Assembly: GCA_963699345.1 (NCBI GenBank)
Contig: CAVOTL010000005.1
Coordinates: 1,736,001 to 1,800,000 of the forward strand
Source of the DNA: Bog-756 sp963699345
Lineage (GTDB): Bacteria; Actinomycetota; Acidimicrobiia; Acidimicrobiales; RAAP-2
Direction of reading: 5' to 3'
DNA: 64,000 bases
The translations under genes were made by a program, and so were the position numbers. Below are positions 7,952-16,374 of this stretch, in pieces; position 1 is the first letter of the stretch; each line of letters starts with the position of its first letter. Under the pieces are notes generated by a model. It saw only the letters and a program-made list of their open reading frames with translations. It was not told where the DNA came from and ran no database searches.

Positions 7952-9733
7952 TCAGCCGTCGGATGGTCGCTGGTCCCGGCGCAGCACGTCGAGCAGCTCG
8001 TCGTAGGGTCCGACCAGGTAGGCCAGGTCACCGCCCTGGAACCGGGTGCCGCGACGGGGCGGGTGCTCGAGGGCCCGGTCGGACGAGGCCCGGGCCAGGG
8101 CCACCACCCGCGTCCGGATGGACAGGTCCTGCATGGCCAGGCCCTGGAGGCCGCCACCGGGGGCGATGGCCAGCCGGCCCACCAGGAAGGCCTGCTGGTC
8201 GACGAAGAACGTCTCGAGCACGTCGAGTCCGAGGGCGGCCCCCACGAACCAGGGCGCGGCCAGCGCCGAGGTGGACCGCACGTGGCGGAAGCCGAAGCTG
8301 CGCTCCATCATCCGCGCCAGGTCGCGGTCGAACACCCGCAGCACCACCGGGACGACGTCCCACCGGTCACCGAGTGACTCCCGCACGGCCAGCCCCGTCT
8401 CGATGTTGGTGAGATCGGCGCTGGTCAGGATGGCTACGGCCGAGGCGTCGGCGAGGTTGACCGTGGCATGGGTCTGGCGCTGGGTGGCGTCCGCGATCAC
8501 CACCGGGACCCGCAGGGCCCGGGCACGGTCGAGGTAGCGGTTGGCGGGATCGCTCTCCACCACCACTACCCGGCGCCCCTCGGCCACGAGTCCCTCCACG
8601 ACGCGGACGCCGACCGACCCGAGCCCCACCACGACGACGTGCCCGGTCATGCCCGGCACCTTGCTGCGCCCCAGCGACTGCTCGATCCGGCGACTCACCA
8701 GGAAGTTGGTGAACAGGGCGAACACGGTGGACACCAGGGCCACACCGAGGAGGATGAGAACGATGCCGAACACCACGAACCATGCCGACTGTCCGGAGAA
8801 GTTGAGGTCCCCGTAGCCGACGGTGGCCACCGTCTCCACGGTGAAGTACACCGACTCGAGCACCGTCAGGTGGCCCGGTGGATGATGCACCACGTAGAAG
8901 GCCCGGATCACCGCCGAAGCCACCACCAACAGCACGACGACCCCGGACGCCACCACCGCCAGGCTCCAGGCGTTCGAACGCCGGAGCGCGGACAGCCGGC
9001 GCCGGACCCGTTCGACGACAGGCACCGTGGCGCCCGGCGGGACCGCCCGCTCACCGAGGTCGATCCCGGCCCGGTCGAGCTCGGCCGGCGTCGCCAGCAC
9101 CGCCACGCGGTCCCCCACCCCGACCGGGTGGTCCCTCCCCGGGCAGCAGACGATGTCGGTCCCGTCGGCCGGCACCACCGCCACGGGCGCCAGGTGCCCG
9201 AAGCGGCTCCGGAACGTCCGCCCGGCGGCCTCGTCGTCGGCCACCTCCACCTCGGCGACCGCGAACCGCTCGCCGCCGAGTTCGATCTGGTGCGACCGCC
9301 GCAGCAGGCAGACCTCCACGAACGACGGGGCGGCCAGGGCGGCCGGATCCAGGATGACCCCGGAGCCGAGGACCCGTTCAAGGGCCCGGCCCACCGACGG
9401 GTTGGCCATCAGCACGACCAGACGGACGTCCGGCCGGGCCTCGCGCACGCGCATGGCGATCTCGAGCGTGGCCAACTCGTCGGACTCGACGCAGATGACG
9501 GCCTGGGCCCGTTCGAGGCCGGCGCCGGCCAGGCCGTCACCGATGCGGGCACTGCGACGGATCAGGGTGAGGCCCCATCCCTCCACGACCTGGGCCAGCC
9601 GGGGATCGGGGTCGTCGTCCACCACCACCACCGGAACGCGGCTCTGGTGCAGCTGTTCGACCGTCCGCAGCCCGACCCCGTGGAGCCCGCACACGATGAC
9701 GTGGCCGTCACTCCCCCACGACGGCTCAGGCAC
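7952..9733 (-). CDS. Potassium channel protein with RCK domains on both sides of the pore
   Basis: 593 residues. An N-terminal TrkA-N Rossmann domain (about 10–130, starting VIVCGLHGVG) and TrkA-C-like stretch (150–225) come first. Then a two-helix pore module follows: TM1 about 257–280, selectivity filter TVGYGD at 304–309, TM2 about 317–345. A second TrkA-N domain (from VVVVGLGSVG, about 365–480) and a C-terminal ligand-binding-like part end the protein. Most bacterial two-TM channels have only a C-terminal RCK, so the leading RCK is uncommon. It should gate K+ flux in response to nucleotide or another ligand at the membrane. No operon partner; zwf ends 40 bases upstream on the same strand. 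Confidence 0.85.
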   Translation of the reverse strand: MPEPSWGSDGHVIVCGLHGVGLRTVEQLHQSRVPVVVVDDDPDPRLAQVVEGWGLTLIRRSARIGDGLAGAGLERAQAVICVESDELATLEIAMRVREARPDVRLVVLMANPSVGRALERVLGSGVILDPAALAAPSFVEVCLLRRSHQIELGGERFAVAEVEVADDEAAGRTFRSRFGHLAPVAVVPADGTDIVCCPGRDHPVGVGDRVAVLATPAELDRAGIDLGERAVPPGATVPVVERVRRRLSALRRSNAWSLAVVASGVVVLLVVASAVIRAFYVVHHPPGHLTVLESVYFTVETVATVGYGDLNFSGQSAWFVVFGIVLILLGVALVSTVFALFTNFLVSRRIEQSLGRSKVPGMTGHVVVVGLGSVGVRVVEGLVAEGRRVVVVESDPANRYLDRARALRVPVVIADATQRQTHATVNLADASAVAILTSADLTNIETGLAVRESLGDRWDVVPVVLRVFDRDLARMMERSFGFRHVRSTSALAAPWFVGAALGLDVLETFFVDQQAFLVGRLAIAPGGGLQGLAMQDLSIRTRVVALARASSDRALEHPPRRGTRFQGGDLAYLVGPYDELLDVLRRDQRPSDG

Positions 9734-9772
9734 CCGTGCGCTCCGGAGCGGGTCCCGACCTGCCGGGCCACG

Positions 9773-11272
9773 TCACCGTTTCTGACGCCATCCCCGCTCG
9801 AAGGGGAGCCGCCACGACCGGGGGGCGATGAGGTCCCGCATGGCCGGGGGTCCCCAGGACCCCACCCGGTACAGCTGCACCTCCGGCGGGTCCTCGAGCA
9901 GCGGCTGCGACACCTCCCACAGCCGTTCGATGCCCTCGGCGTTGGTGAACAGCGTCTGGTCACCGGCCATGGAGTCGTGGATCAGCCGCTCGTACGCCTC
10001 GAGCACGTTGTCGGACTCCTCGGTCTCGTGCAGGGCGAACTGAAGGCTCAGCTTGTCGAGCTTCATGCCGGGCCCCGGGCGTTTGCCGTAGAAGGACAGG
10101 GACAGCTTGGACGCGTCGGCCAGGTCGAAGGTGAGATGGTCGGGGCCCTGGGTCCCCACCCCCGAACCGGCCGGAAACATCGACTTCGGCGGTTCGCGGA
10201 AGGCGATCGACACGATCCGGGCCCCCTCGGCCAGATGCTTGCCGGTGCGCAGGAAGAAGGGGACCCCGGCCCACCTCCAGTTGTCGATCTCGCAGCGCAG
10301 GGCGATGAACGTCTCGGTGTCGGAGTCCGGGGCCACGCCATCGGCGTGCGTGTACCCCTCGTACTGGCCCCGGACCACGTGGCGCGGATCGATGGGCCGG
10401 AGCGACCGGAAGACCTTGTTCTTCTCCTCGTTGATGGACCGTGGCTCCAGTTCCGTCGGCGGCTCCATGGCCACGAAGGCCAGCACCTGGAGGAGGTGGG
10501 TCACGACCATGTCCCGGTAGGCGCCGGTCTGCTCGTAGAAGGCCGCCCGGGACTCCACGCCCAGGGTCTCGGGCACGTCGATCTGCACGTGGTCGATGTG
10601 CTGACGGTTCCAGATCGGCTCGAACAGGCCGTTGGCGAACCGGAAGGCCAGGATGTTCTGGGCCGCCTCCTTGCCGAGGAAATGGTCGATCCGGAAGACC
10701 TGGTCGTCGTCGAACACCTCCCGGACCAGCGAATTGAGCTGTCGGGCACTGTGCAGGTCGGTGCCGAACGGCTTCTCCATGATGACGCGGGCCCGGTCGG
10801 TGAGACCGGCCTCCCCCAGGGTCCGCACCACCGCGTCGGCGGCGTGGGGCGGGATGCTCAGGTAGTGCAGGCGCCGGGGCTCGACCTCGAAGGTTGCTTC
10901 GAGCGACCGGACCTGCTCGGCCAGGACCTCCACGCCGTGGTGGCCCGGCACGTAACGGATGCGCCGCTCGAACGCCGTCCAGTGCTCCTCGCTGATCCGG
11001 CCGCGGGCGAACTCGTCGCAGGCCGTGCGGGCGACCGCGAGGTACTCGTGCTCCTCGAGGCGATCCAGCGAGGTCGCCACGATGTGGCACTCGGGCAGCA
11101 TCCCGGCCCGTGACAGGTGGAACAGCCCCGGGAGGAGCTTGCGTTTGGCCAGGTCACCGGTCGCCCCGAACAGGATGATGACGTGGGGGGTGGCGGGCGC
11201 GTGACCTCCCACCGCGCCGGCCTCCTCGAGGAGCGCGAGCGCAGCAACCGCTTCCTGATCTTCGGAGGCCAT
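9773..11272 (-). CDS. zwf: Glucose-6-phosphate 1-dehydrogenase
   Basis: 499 residues, normal for the family. It oxidises glucose-6-phosphate to 6-phosphogluconolactone with NAD(P)+ in the cytosol, the entry to the oxidative pentose phosphate pathway. The dinucleotide loop FGATGDLAKRK is at 35–45, EKPFG at 166–170 and the active-site signature RIDHFLGKE at 194–202 (the His and the Lys are the substrate-binding pair). The frame is open for 15 codons further upstream, but the ATG at 11272 has AAGGA at ideal spacing and is preferred. No opcA, gnd or pgl gene is beside it, unlike many actinobacteria. Confidence 0.95.
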   Translation of the reverse strand: MASEDQEAVAALALLEEAGAVGGHAPATPHVIILFGATGDLAKRKLLPGLFHLSRAGMLPECHIVATSLDRLEEHEYLAVARTACDEFARGRISEEHWTAFERRIRYVPGHHGVEVLAEQVRSLEATFEVEPRRLHYLSIPPHAADAVVRTLGEAGLTDRARVIMEKPFGTDLHSARQLNSLVREVFDDDQVFRIDHFLGKEAAQNILAFRFANGLFEPIWNRQHIDHVQIDVPETLGVESRAAFYEQTGAYRDMVVTHLLQVLAFVAMEPPTELEPRSINEEKNKVFRSLRPIDPRHVVRGQYEGYTHADGVAPDSDTETFIALRCEIDNWRWAGVPFFLRTGKHLAEGARIVSIAFREPPKSMFPAGSGVGTQGPDHLTFDLADASKLSLSFYGKRPGPGMKLDKLSLQFALHETEESDNVLEAYERLIHDSMAGDQTLFTNAEGIERLWEVSQPLLEDPPEVQLYRVGSWGPPAMRDLIAPRSWRLPFERGWRQKR

Positions 11273-11493
11273 CGCTCGGTCCTTCGCCCTTCCGTGCCGC
11301 CCCACCCGTCCACCCACCCCGAGGGCACCAGCCGGTCCCGCCCCGGCCGGGCCACTCGAGTAGAGGTCGCACGGCGACGTGCCCCTCGTGTCACCGACCG
11401 TACGTGGCCTTCGTTACGGGAAGATTGCCGGCGTGCATGCATCGTGTGAACGGCGCCGGAGGCGGCCCGGGAGACGACGGTGGGCGCGGCGCG

Positions 11494-12306
11494 CTACCGG
11501 TGGGCGACTCCTTGGACCAGCGCCGCAGCCACCGACGCACCGACCTGGTCGGCGATGGCGACCGCCACCACCAGGAGGTCGCAGGACAGACGGACGCCCG
11601 GCACGGGCGCGAGCAGGAAGTGACCGAGCACCTCCCCACCGGCCCGGACGGGCAGGTCGACCCCGCGGTGGGGCAGCCCCAGGTCGTCGGTGTCCCAGGT
11701 CACGTCGCCGACCCGGACGACACCGTCGGGCTGGAGCCGGGCGGCCAGGCCGCTGTCGCCGGTGGCGTAGGTGCAGCTGCGCAGGGTCAAGAGGCGCCGC
11801 AGCTCACCGGCCGCCTCGCGGGCCACGTCCTCGGGCTCGGCGCCGCCGGCGGCCAGCTCGGTCACGGCGTGCAGCGCGGAGATCCGGTCGTGGCCCTGGC
11901 GCGCGGTGTTCCGGTGGTGGCGTCCCCGGGCGGCCATGTCGCCCACCAGCAGGCCGACGACCAGGAGGAGGATCTCCGTGACCAGGTCACTGCTGCGTGT
12001 GATGCGAAACGACAGGTAGGGCCGGGTCAGGAAGAAGTCGAAGCACAGGGCGGCGCACAGGGCGCACAGCGCGGCGGCCCACCGGCGTCCGGCGGTCGCC
12101 ACCGCGACGATCACCACCACGAGGATCAGGGCGTCATCGGCCGCGGCCAGTCGGTCCCGCCACGGGGTCAGCAACACGGCGGCGACGACCGGACCCAGCA
12201 CCGCCGCCGCGGCCAGGAGCCACTCGGAGCGGCGGGGTGGCGCGCCACCGCCGGCACCCCCTTCGCCGGGGGCCCCGGACCCGTGGAGCTGGACGACCGA
12301 ACCCAT
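11494..12306 (-). CDS. DUF4118 (KdpD-like) membrane protein with GAF-like C-terminus
   Basis: 270 residues. Residues 27–130 hold three to four hydrophobic segments with FDFFLTRPYLSFRI, the diagnostic stretch of DUF4118, the membrane domain of KdpD sensor kinases. The remainder (about 145–265) looks like a GAF fold. No histidine-kinase or output domain is present, so it is either a stand-alone sensor module or a partner of another protein. The K+ channel nearby gives a loose thematic link to KdpD. A 221-base gap separates it from zwf; I see nothing definite in that gap beyond the zwf ribosome binding site. Confidence 0.7.
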   Translation of the reverse strand: MGSVVQLHGSGAPGEGGAGGGAPPRRSEWLLAAAAVLGPVVAAVLLTPWRDRLAAADDALILVVVIVAVATAGRRWAAALCALCAALCFDFFLTRPYLSFRITRSSDLVTEILLLVVGLLVGDMAARGRHHRNTARQGHDRISALHAVTELAAGGAEPEDVAREAAGELRRLLTLRSCTYATGDSGLAARLQPDGVVRVGDVTWDTDDLGLPHRGVDLPVRAGGEVLGHFLLAPVPGVRLSCDLLVVAVAIADQVGASVAAALVQGVAHR

Positions 12307-12391
12307 TCGTCCACTCTGACGTCCCGGCCGGCCGCCGGGAAGGGTCCTTTACGACTCTGTAACGTCCCCGGACCGGATCGTCGCGACCCTG

Positions 12392-14902
12392 TTACGCGTC
12401 GGGGCGCACGGGCACCGACAGCCAACGGCGCGCATCGTCCTCGGGCATCGGCCGGGACCACAGGAACCCTTGGCCCAGCTGACATCCCATGTGCACCAGG
12501 GCGTCGCGCTGGTCGGCGGTCTCCACCCCCTCGGCCAGACAGATGAGGCCCAACGCCCGGCCGAGGCCCACCACCGCCTCGACGATGGTCCGGTCGTCGG
12601 CGTCGTCCACGACCCCGTCGACGAACGAGTGGTCGATCTTCAACGTGTCCACCGGAAGCTGCTTGAGATAGGCCAGCGAGCTGTAGCCGGTCCCGAAGTC
12701 GTCGATCGACAGCCGCGCCCCCAGGACCCGGATCTCGTCGAGACGCACGATCGAGGTGCGTACGTCGTCCATGACCACCGACTCGGTGACCTCGAGGTGG
12801 AGCTGTCCGGGCCGGAGCCCCGTGGTGTCCAGGACCTGGCGCACCGACTCCACCAGTGTGGGCTCGGTGAGCTGGCGGGCCGAGAGGTTGACACTCACCC
12901 AGAGGGCCTCCTCCTCGCCCCGGTACCGGTTCCACCCCGCCACCGTCGCCGCCGCCTCCTCGAGCATCAGCTCGCCCAGACGCACGATGAGGCCGGTCGA
13001 CTCGGCCAACGGGATGAACTGCAGTGGAGGTACCACCACCCCGTCGTCGCGCACCCACCGGGCCAGCGCCTCGACCCCGATCGCCCGGCCGGTGGCCAGG
13101 TCCACGATGGGCTGGTAGTAGGCGACCAGTTCCCGGCGGGCGATCGCCAGGCGGAGTGCCTTCTCGCCGTCGAGGTACTCGGCGGCCCGGGCCCGCAGGG
13201 TGTCGTCGAACACGGCGACCTGGTTCCGGCCCAGATCCTTGGCCCGGAACATGGCCGCGTCGGCCTCGGACAGGATCGACTGGACCGAGCTCCCGGCGTC
13301 GCTGACCGTGATCCCGAGGCTGGCATGGACCTCGATGTCGTGGCCGCCGACCTCGAACCGCTCGGACAGCGCGGTCGAGACCCGCGCCGCCAGCCGTTCC
13401 ATCTCGTCCATGGACACGTCCGTGCAGATGATCACGAACTCGTCCCCCCCGAAGCGGGCCACGGTGTCCTCCGGGCGCACCGTCATCCCCAGCCGGCGGC
13501 CCAATTCGACCAGCAGGTCGTCACCGGTGCCGTGGCCGAGGGCGTCGTTGACGTGCTTGAACCCGTCGACGTCCAGGAAGGCCACGCCGATCCGACCTCC
13601 CGACCGACGGGCGGCGGCGAGTGCCTGGTCCAGCCGGTCGTTGAGCAGGGCCCGGTTGGGGAGGCCGGTGAGGTCGTCGTGCAGGGCGCGGTGTTCGAGC
13701 TCCAGCTCGATGCGCTTCCGGGCGGTGATGTCGAGAGCCTGGACCATGAGGTAGAGGGGCTCCTCCATGGTCCCCCGGATCAGGGTGATGTTCGCCTGCA
13801 ACCACACCACCGAGCCGTCGGCCCGCTGGTAACGGCGCTCGTCGGAGTAGGAGTCGGTCCCGTCGCGCACCGACGGGATGGCACGGTCGTCGGGGGAGAC
13901 CTCCTCGGGGGCGTCGAAGTCGGACAGCAGGTGGCCGACCAGCTCGCGCGGCGAACGGCCGAGCAGTTCGGCGAGTGCGGGGTTGACGGTGGTCATCCGA
14001 CCCACCAGGTCGGCCATGGCCATACCGAACGCGGAGTGCCGGAAGGCGCCGTCGAAACGGGTCTCGGCCAGATCCAGTTCGGCTTCGGCGGCCCGCTGTC
14101 CGGTCACGTCACTCGCCACCGTGATCGCCCCTGCCACGGCGCCCACCTCGTCGAAGAGCGGCGAGACGTTCAGGATCACCCGGGCCTCCGTGCCGTCCTT
14201 GCGCCGACGGACCGTCTCCAGTCGTTCGACCGCGGTGCCCGCCATGACGCGGTGCATGATCGTGACCAGCTCGGCCCGGCGCTCCTCGGGGACCAGCATC
14301 GAGATGTGGCGGCCGATGGCCTCGTCGGCGGCGTAGCCGTACATGCGGGTCGCCGCCTCGTTCCAGGTGGTGATGACACCGTCCGTCGTCTTGGCCAGGA
14401 TGGCCTCGGACGAGGAGTCGAGGATGGCCGTGAACCGTTGGGAGACGGCCGCCGCCTCGCGTGACTCGGTCGCCGAGGACACCACCAGGACCGTCTCGCG
14501 CAGCGCGCCCTCCTCCCCCCGCACGCGCGTGAAGCGGCGCTCGAGCACCTGCTCACTCCCGTCGGCCAGGACCGTCCGCACCTCGTCCGACCAGACATCG
14601 GGCTCTCCGTCCCGTTCCGGGACGACCGGCGGGACGTGGGGCACGAGGTCCTGGACGTCGGTGCCGAGTGCCCGGTCCGTCGATGTCCCGAGCAAGCGGG
14701 TCGCCGCGCCGTTCCAGGCCCGGATGGTCCCGTCCGGTCCGTAGATGGCGACACCCTCGGCCAGCAGATCGAGGACCGGCATCCCGACGGGCGGCGGGGG
14801 CGGGGCGGCCGCGGCCGACGTCCGGAGGTGCCCGGTGACGTCCCGGTGGGTGGCGACCACGCCGTCGAGCGGCGACACCGCGGAGACGTTGACCAGGGTC
14901 AC
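12392..14902 (-). CDS. PAS–GGDEF–EAL protein (C-terminal part of a frame-split gene)
   Basis: 836 residues from a GTG at 14902. Residues 1–30 are the last strands of a PAS domain, followed by three further PAS domains (about 37–150, 155–280, 283–405), a GGDEF domain with intact FGGDEF (diguanylate cyclase) and an EAL domain with VEALARW, DDFGTGYSSL and LAEGVET (phosphodiesterase). Both catalytic signatures look intact, so it can make and break c-di-GMP; PAS sensing probably tips the balance. The upstream gene ends in a half PAS domain that this one completes in another frame (-1), with a GTGA overlap, so the two may be one gene. Confidence 0.8.
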   Translation of the reverse strand: MTLVNVSAVSPLDGVVATHRDVTGHLRTSAAAAPPPPPVGMPVLDLLAEGVAIYGPDGTIRAWNGAATRLLGTSTDRALGTDVQDLVPHVPPVVPERDGEPDVWSDEVRTVLADGSEQVLERRFTRVRGEEGALRETVLVVSSATESREAAAVSQRFTAILDSSSEAILAKTTDGVITTWNEAATRMYGYAADEAIGRHISMLVPEERRAELVTIMHRVMAGTAVERLETVRRRKDGTEARVILNVSPLFDEVGAVAGAITVASDVTGQRAAEAELDLAETRFDGAFRHSAFGMAMADLVGRMTTVNPALAELLGRSPRELVGHLLSDFDAPEEVSPDDRAIPSVRDGTDSYSDERRYQRADGSVVWLQANITLIRGTMEEPLYLMVQALDITARKRIELELEHRALHDDLTGLPNRALLNDRLDQALAAARRSGGRIGVAFLDVDGFKHVNDALGHGTGDDLLVELGRRLGMTVRPEDTVARFGGDEFVIICTDVSMDEMERLAARVSTALSERFEVGGHDIEVHASLGITVSDAGSSVQSILSEADAAMFRAKDLGRNQVAVFDDTLRARAAEYLDGEKALRLAIARRELVAYYQPIVDLATGRAIGVEALARWVRDDGVVVPPLQFIPLAESTGLIVRLGELMLEEAAATVAGWNRYRGEEEALWVSVNLSARQLTEPTLVESVRQVLDTTGLRPGQLHLEVTESVVMDDVRTSIVRLDEIRVLGARLSIDDFGTGYSSLAYLKQLPVDTLKIDHSFVDGVVDDADDRTIVEAVVGLGRALGLICLAEGVETADQRDALVHMGCQLGQGFLWSRPMPEDDARRWLSVPVRPDA

Positions 14903-15648
14903 GTCGAGCCACCGCCGGGCCGGGCCGGGGGGAGGACCTCCACCTCCACCGTGCGGGCCACCGACGGGACCTGCTGGGCCAGCCGGAGCGCGGTCTCGAA
15001 CCGCCCGACGTCACGGGGGAGGACCAGGTCGGCGGCTCGCAGTCCCGTCATGGTGCCCCACCCGGGGTCGCCCGTGTGCAGGGCGCTCTCGACCACGCGC
15101 CCGGACGGGTCGAGGAGCACGTAGCCGGAGTCCCAGGCCAGGAGGTCGATCAGGAGGTGCGCGGACAGCAGGCGCTCGAGGACGGTCCTCCGGTGACGCT
15201 TCAGCTCCGTCGTGAGGATCGCCGTCAGCCGGGGGCCCAGCGAACGGCGTTCGACGGCGTCGTCGGCCCCCCAACCCACCAGGTCGGCCCGTAGGTCCGG
15301 TGTTCCGTCGTAGACGACCACCAGTGGCAGCGGACCGGAGACGGACCGGAGGTCGCGCGTGCGCTCGTGTACCCGGCTGTCCCCCTCCGGCAGGACCAGC
15401 ACGGTGGCGACCACGGGCTCGTCGTCCAGGATCCGCCGTACGTCGTCCCGATGGCGGACGGTCCGCACCCGGGGAGCGGACCGACCCGGTCGGAGCGGGT
15501 CCCTGGACGGCAGCACCGCCTGTTCCAACAGGTCGGTCCAGAATTCGGGCGGCGTCGACCACTGGGGATCGACGACCAGGACGACGGGAGGCCCCTCGGG
15601 CCGGGCGGAGCTCCGGACGCCGGTCGGGACCGACGGCGCTGGTCCCAT
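14899..15648 (-). CDS. N-terminal part of the frame-split PAS–GGDEF–EAL protein (receiver-like region plus half a PAS domain)
   Basis: 249 residues. The first 115 resemble a degenerate receiver fold (PVVLVVDPQW … VATVLVLPEGD … LPLVVVYDG), without a convincing phosphoacceptor. A helix leads to a PAS start (LLAWDSGYVLLDPSGRVVESAL). The PAS domain stops after VEVEVLPP and resumes one frame away as RRWLDVTLVNVS in the next gene. A strong GGAGGAG precedes the ATG at 15648. The frame is open far upstream, but that translation is low-complexity and antisense to the TetR gene, so it was not used. Confidence 0.65.
   Translation of the reverse strand: MGPAPSVPTGVRSSARPEGPPVVLVVDPQWSTPPEFWTDLLEQAVLPSRDPLRPGRSAPRVRTVRHRDDVRRILDDEPVVATVLVLPEGDSRVHERTRDLRSVSGPLPLVVVYDGTPDLRADLVGWGADDAVERRSLGPRLTAILTTELKRHRRTVLERLLSAHLLIDLLAWDSGYVLLDPSGRVVESALHTGDPGWGTMTGLRAADLVLPRDVGRFETALRLAQQVPSVARTVEVEVLPPARPGGGST
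14926..14932 (-). other. Candidate slippery heptamer C CCC CCG at the frame change
   Basis: Read on the minus strand in the upstream frame, the codons are CTC CCC CCG, giving the X XXY YYZ form C CCC CCG. A -1 slip here continues as G-P-A-R-R-W-L-D-V-T-L-V, which completes a normal PAS strand pair. The run of six Cs is equally a hotspot for a real or sequencing deletion. Confidence 0.4.
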
Positions 15649-15766
15649 GGCACTCCTCCCCCCGGTCCCCGGCTGACGCCCGGACCGGCACCTTCGTAGC
15701 GATCCTACGCCTGACGTGGGGTTTTTTCCATGATGCGCCCTCCGGAAACACCGCCACGGGCGTTGC

Positions 15767-15798
15767 TTGCACGCGTGCAATAACGTGCACACGTGCAA
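15767..15798 (+). promoter_or_regulatory. Twin TetR-type operators flanking a -10 element
   Basis: TTGCACGCGTGCAA (15767–15780) is a perfect palindrome and GTGCACACGTGCAA (15785–15798) is a near copy, 18 bases centre to centre. TAACGT (15781–15786) between them fits TANNNT and stands six bases before the GTG start at 15793, so the message is probably leaderless and the start codon lies inside the second operator. Confidence 0.55.
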
Positions 15799-16374
15799 GA
15801 TCTCCGGACGTCCAACAAACTGCGCCGCCGCCAGCAGATCCTCCAGGCCGCCCGCGACCTGATCACCGCGGACGGGATCGGAGCGCTGTCCATGCGGGCA
15901 CTGGCCCACCGCGCCCGGGTCAGCGTGCCCACCGTCTACGCCCTCGTCGGGGGCCGCGACGACGTGATCGCCGCCCTGCTGGCCGAGGGTGCCCATCGCT
16001 TCGACGACGGCATGGGCGCCGTGACCACCCTCGGTCTCTTCCGTGTGACCGACGTCATCGAGCTGTTGACCGGCATCGTCGACCACGAGCGTGAGCTGGT
16101 GCGGGGCCTGCTGGCCTCGGGCATCCTCACCTCGGCGGGGTCGGAGCGGTTCCTCCTCCTCGACCGGGTCCGCCACGAGCTCGCCCGCGCCTTCAGCGAG
16201 GCGGTGGCGCGGGGCGAGCTGGCCCCCGGCACCGACCCCGACGTGGCCGCCACGGTCATGGTGCGCCTCGGGCTCGGGGCCCTCCTCGACTGGGTCGTGC
16301 AGCGGGGCGGTCCGGACGACCTCCGGGCCGACCTGCTCCGGTCCGGGTCCGTCGTGATCGCCGCCTTCTCGTGA
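15793..16374 (+). CDS. TetR/AcrR family transcriptional regulator
   Basis: 193 residues. The N-terminal helix-turn-helix (about 10–55) contains ILQAARDLITADG and VSVPTVYALVGGRDDV, the standard TetR pattern; the C-terminal two thirds is an all-helical ligand and dimer domain. It overlaps the following MFS gene by four bases, so it very likely regulates a drug or metabolite exporter, relieving repression when the ligand binds. Two GCAC-CGTGC palindromes overlap its own promoter and start codon, indicating autoregulation of the two-gene operon. Confidence 0.85.
   Translation: MQDLRTSNKLRRRQQILQAARDLITADGIGALSMRALAHRARVSVPTVYALVGGRDDVIAALLAEGAHRFDDGMGAVTTLGLFRVTDVIELLTGIVDHERELVRGLLASGILTSAGSERFLLLDRVRHELARAFSEAVARGELAPGTDPDVAATVMVRLGLGALLDWVVQRGGPDDLRADLLRSGSVVIAAFS

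Noticed and set aside
8468..11113. An 881-codon open frame opposite the K+ channel and zwf
   Set aside because: Spans two genes on the other strand and has no coherent protein features.
15649..16176. Longer N-terminus for the 249-residue PAS protein
   Set aside because: The extra residues are antisense to the TetR gene and low-complexity; a strong ribosome site precedes ATG 15648.
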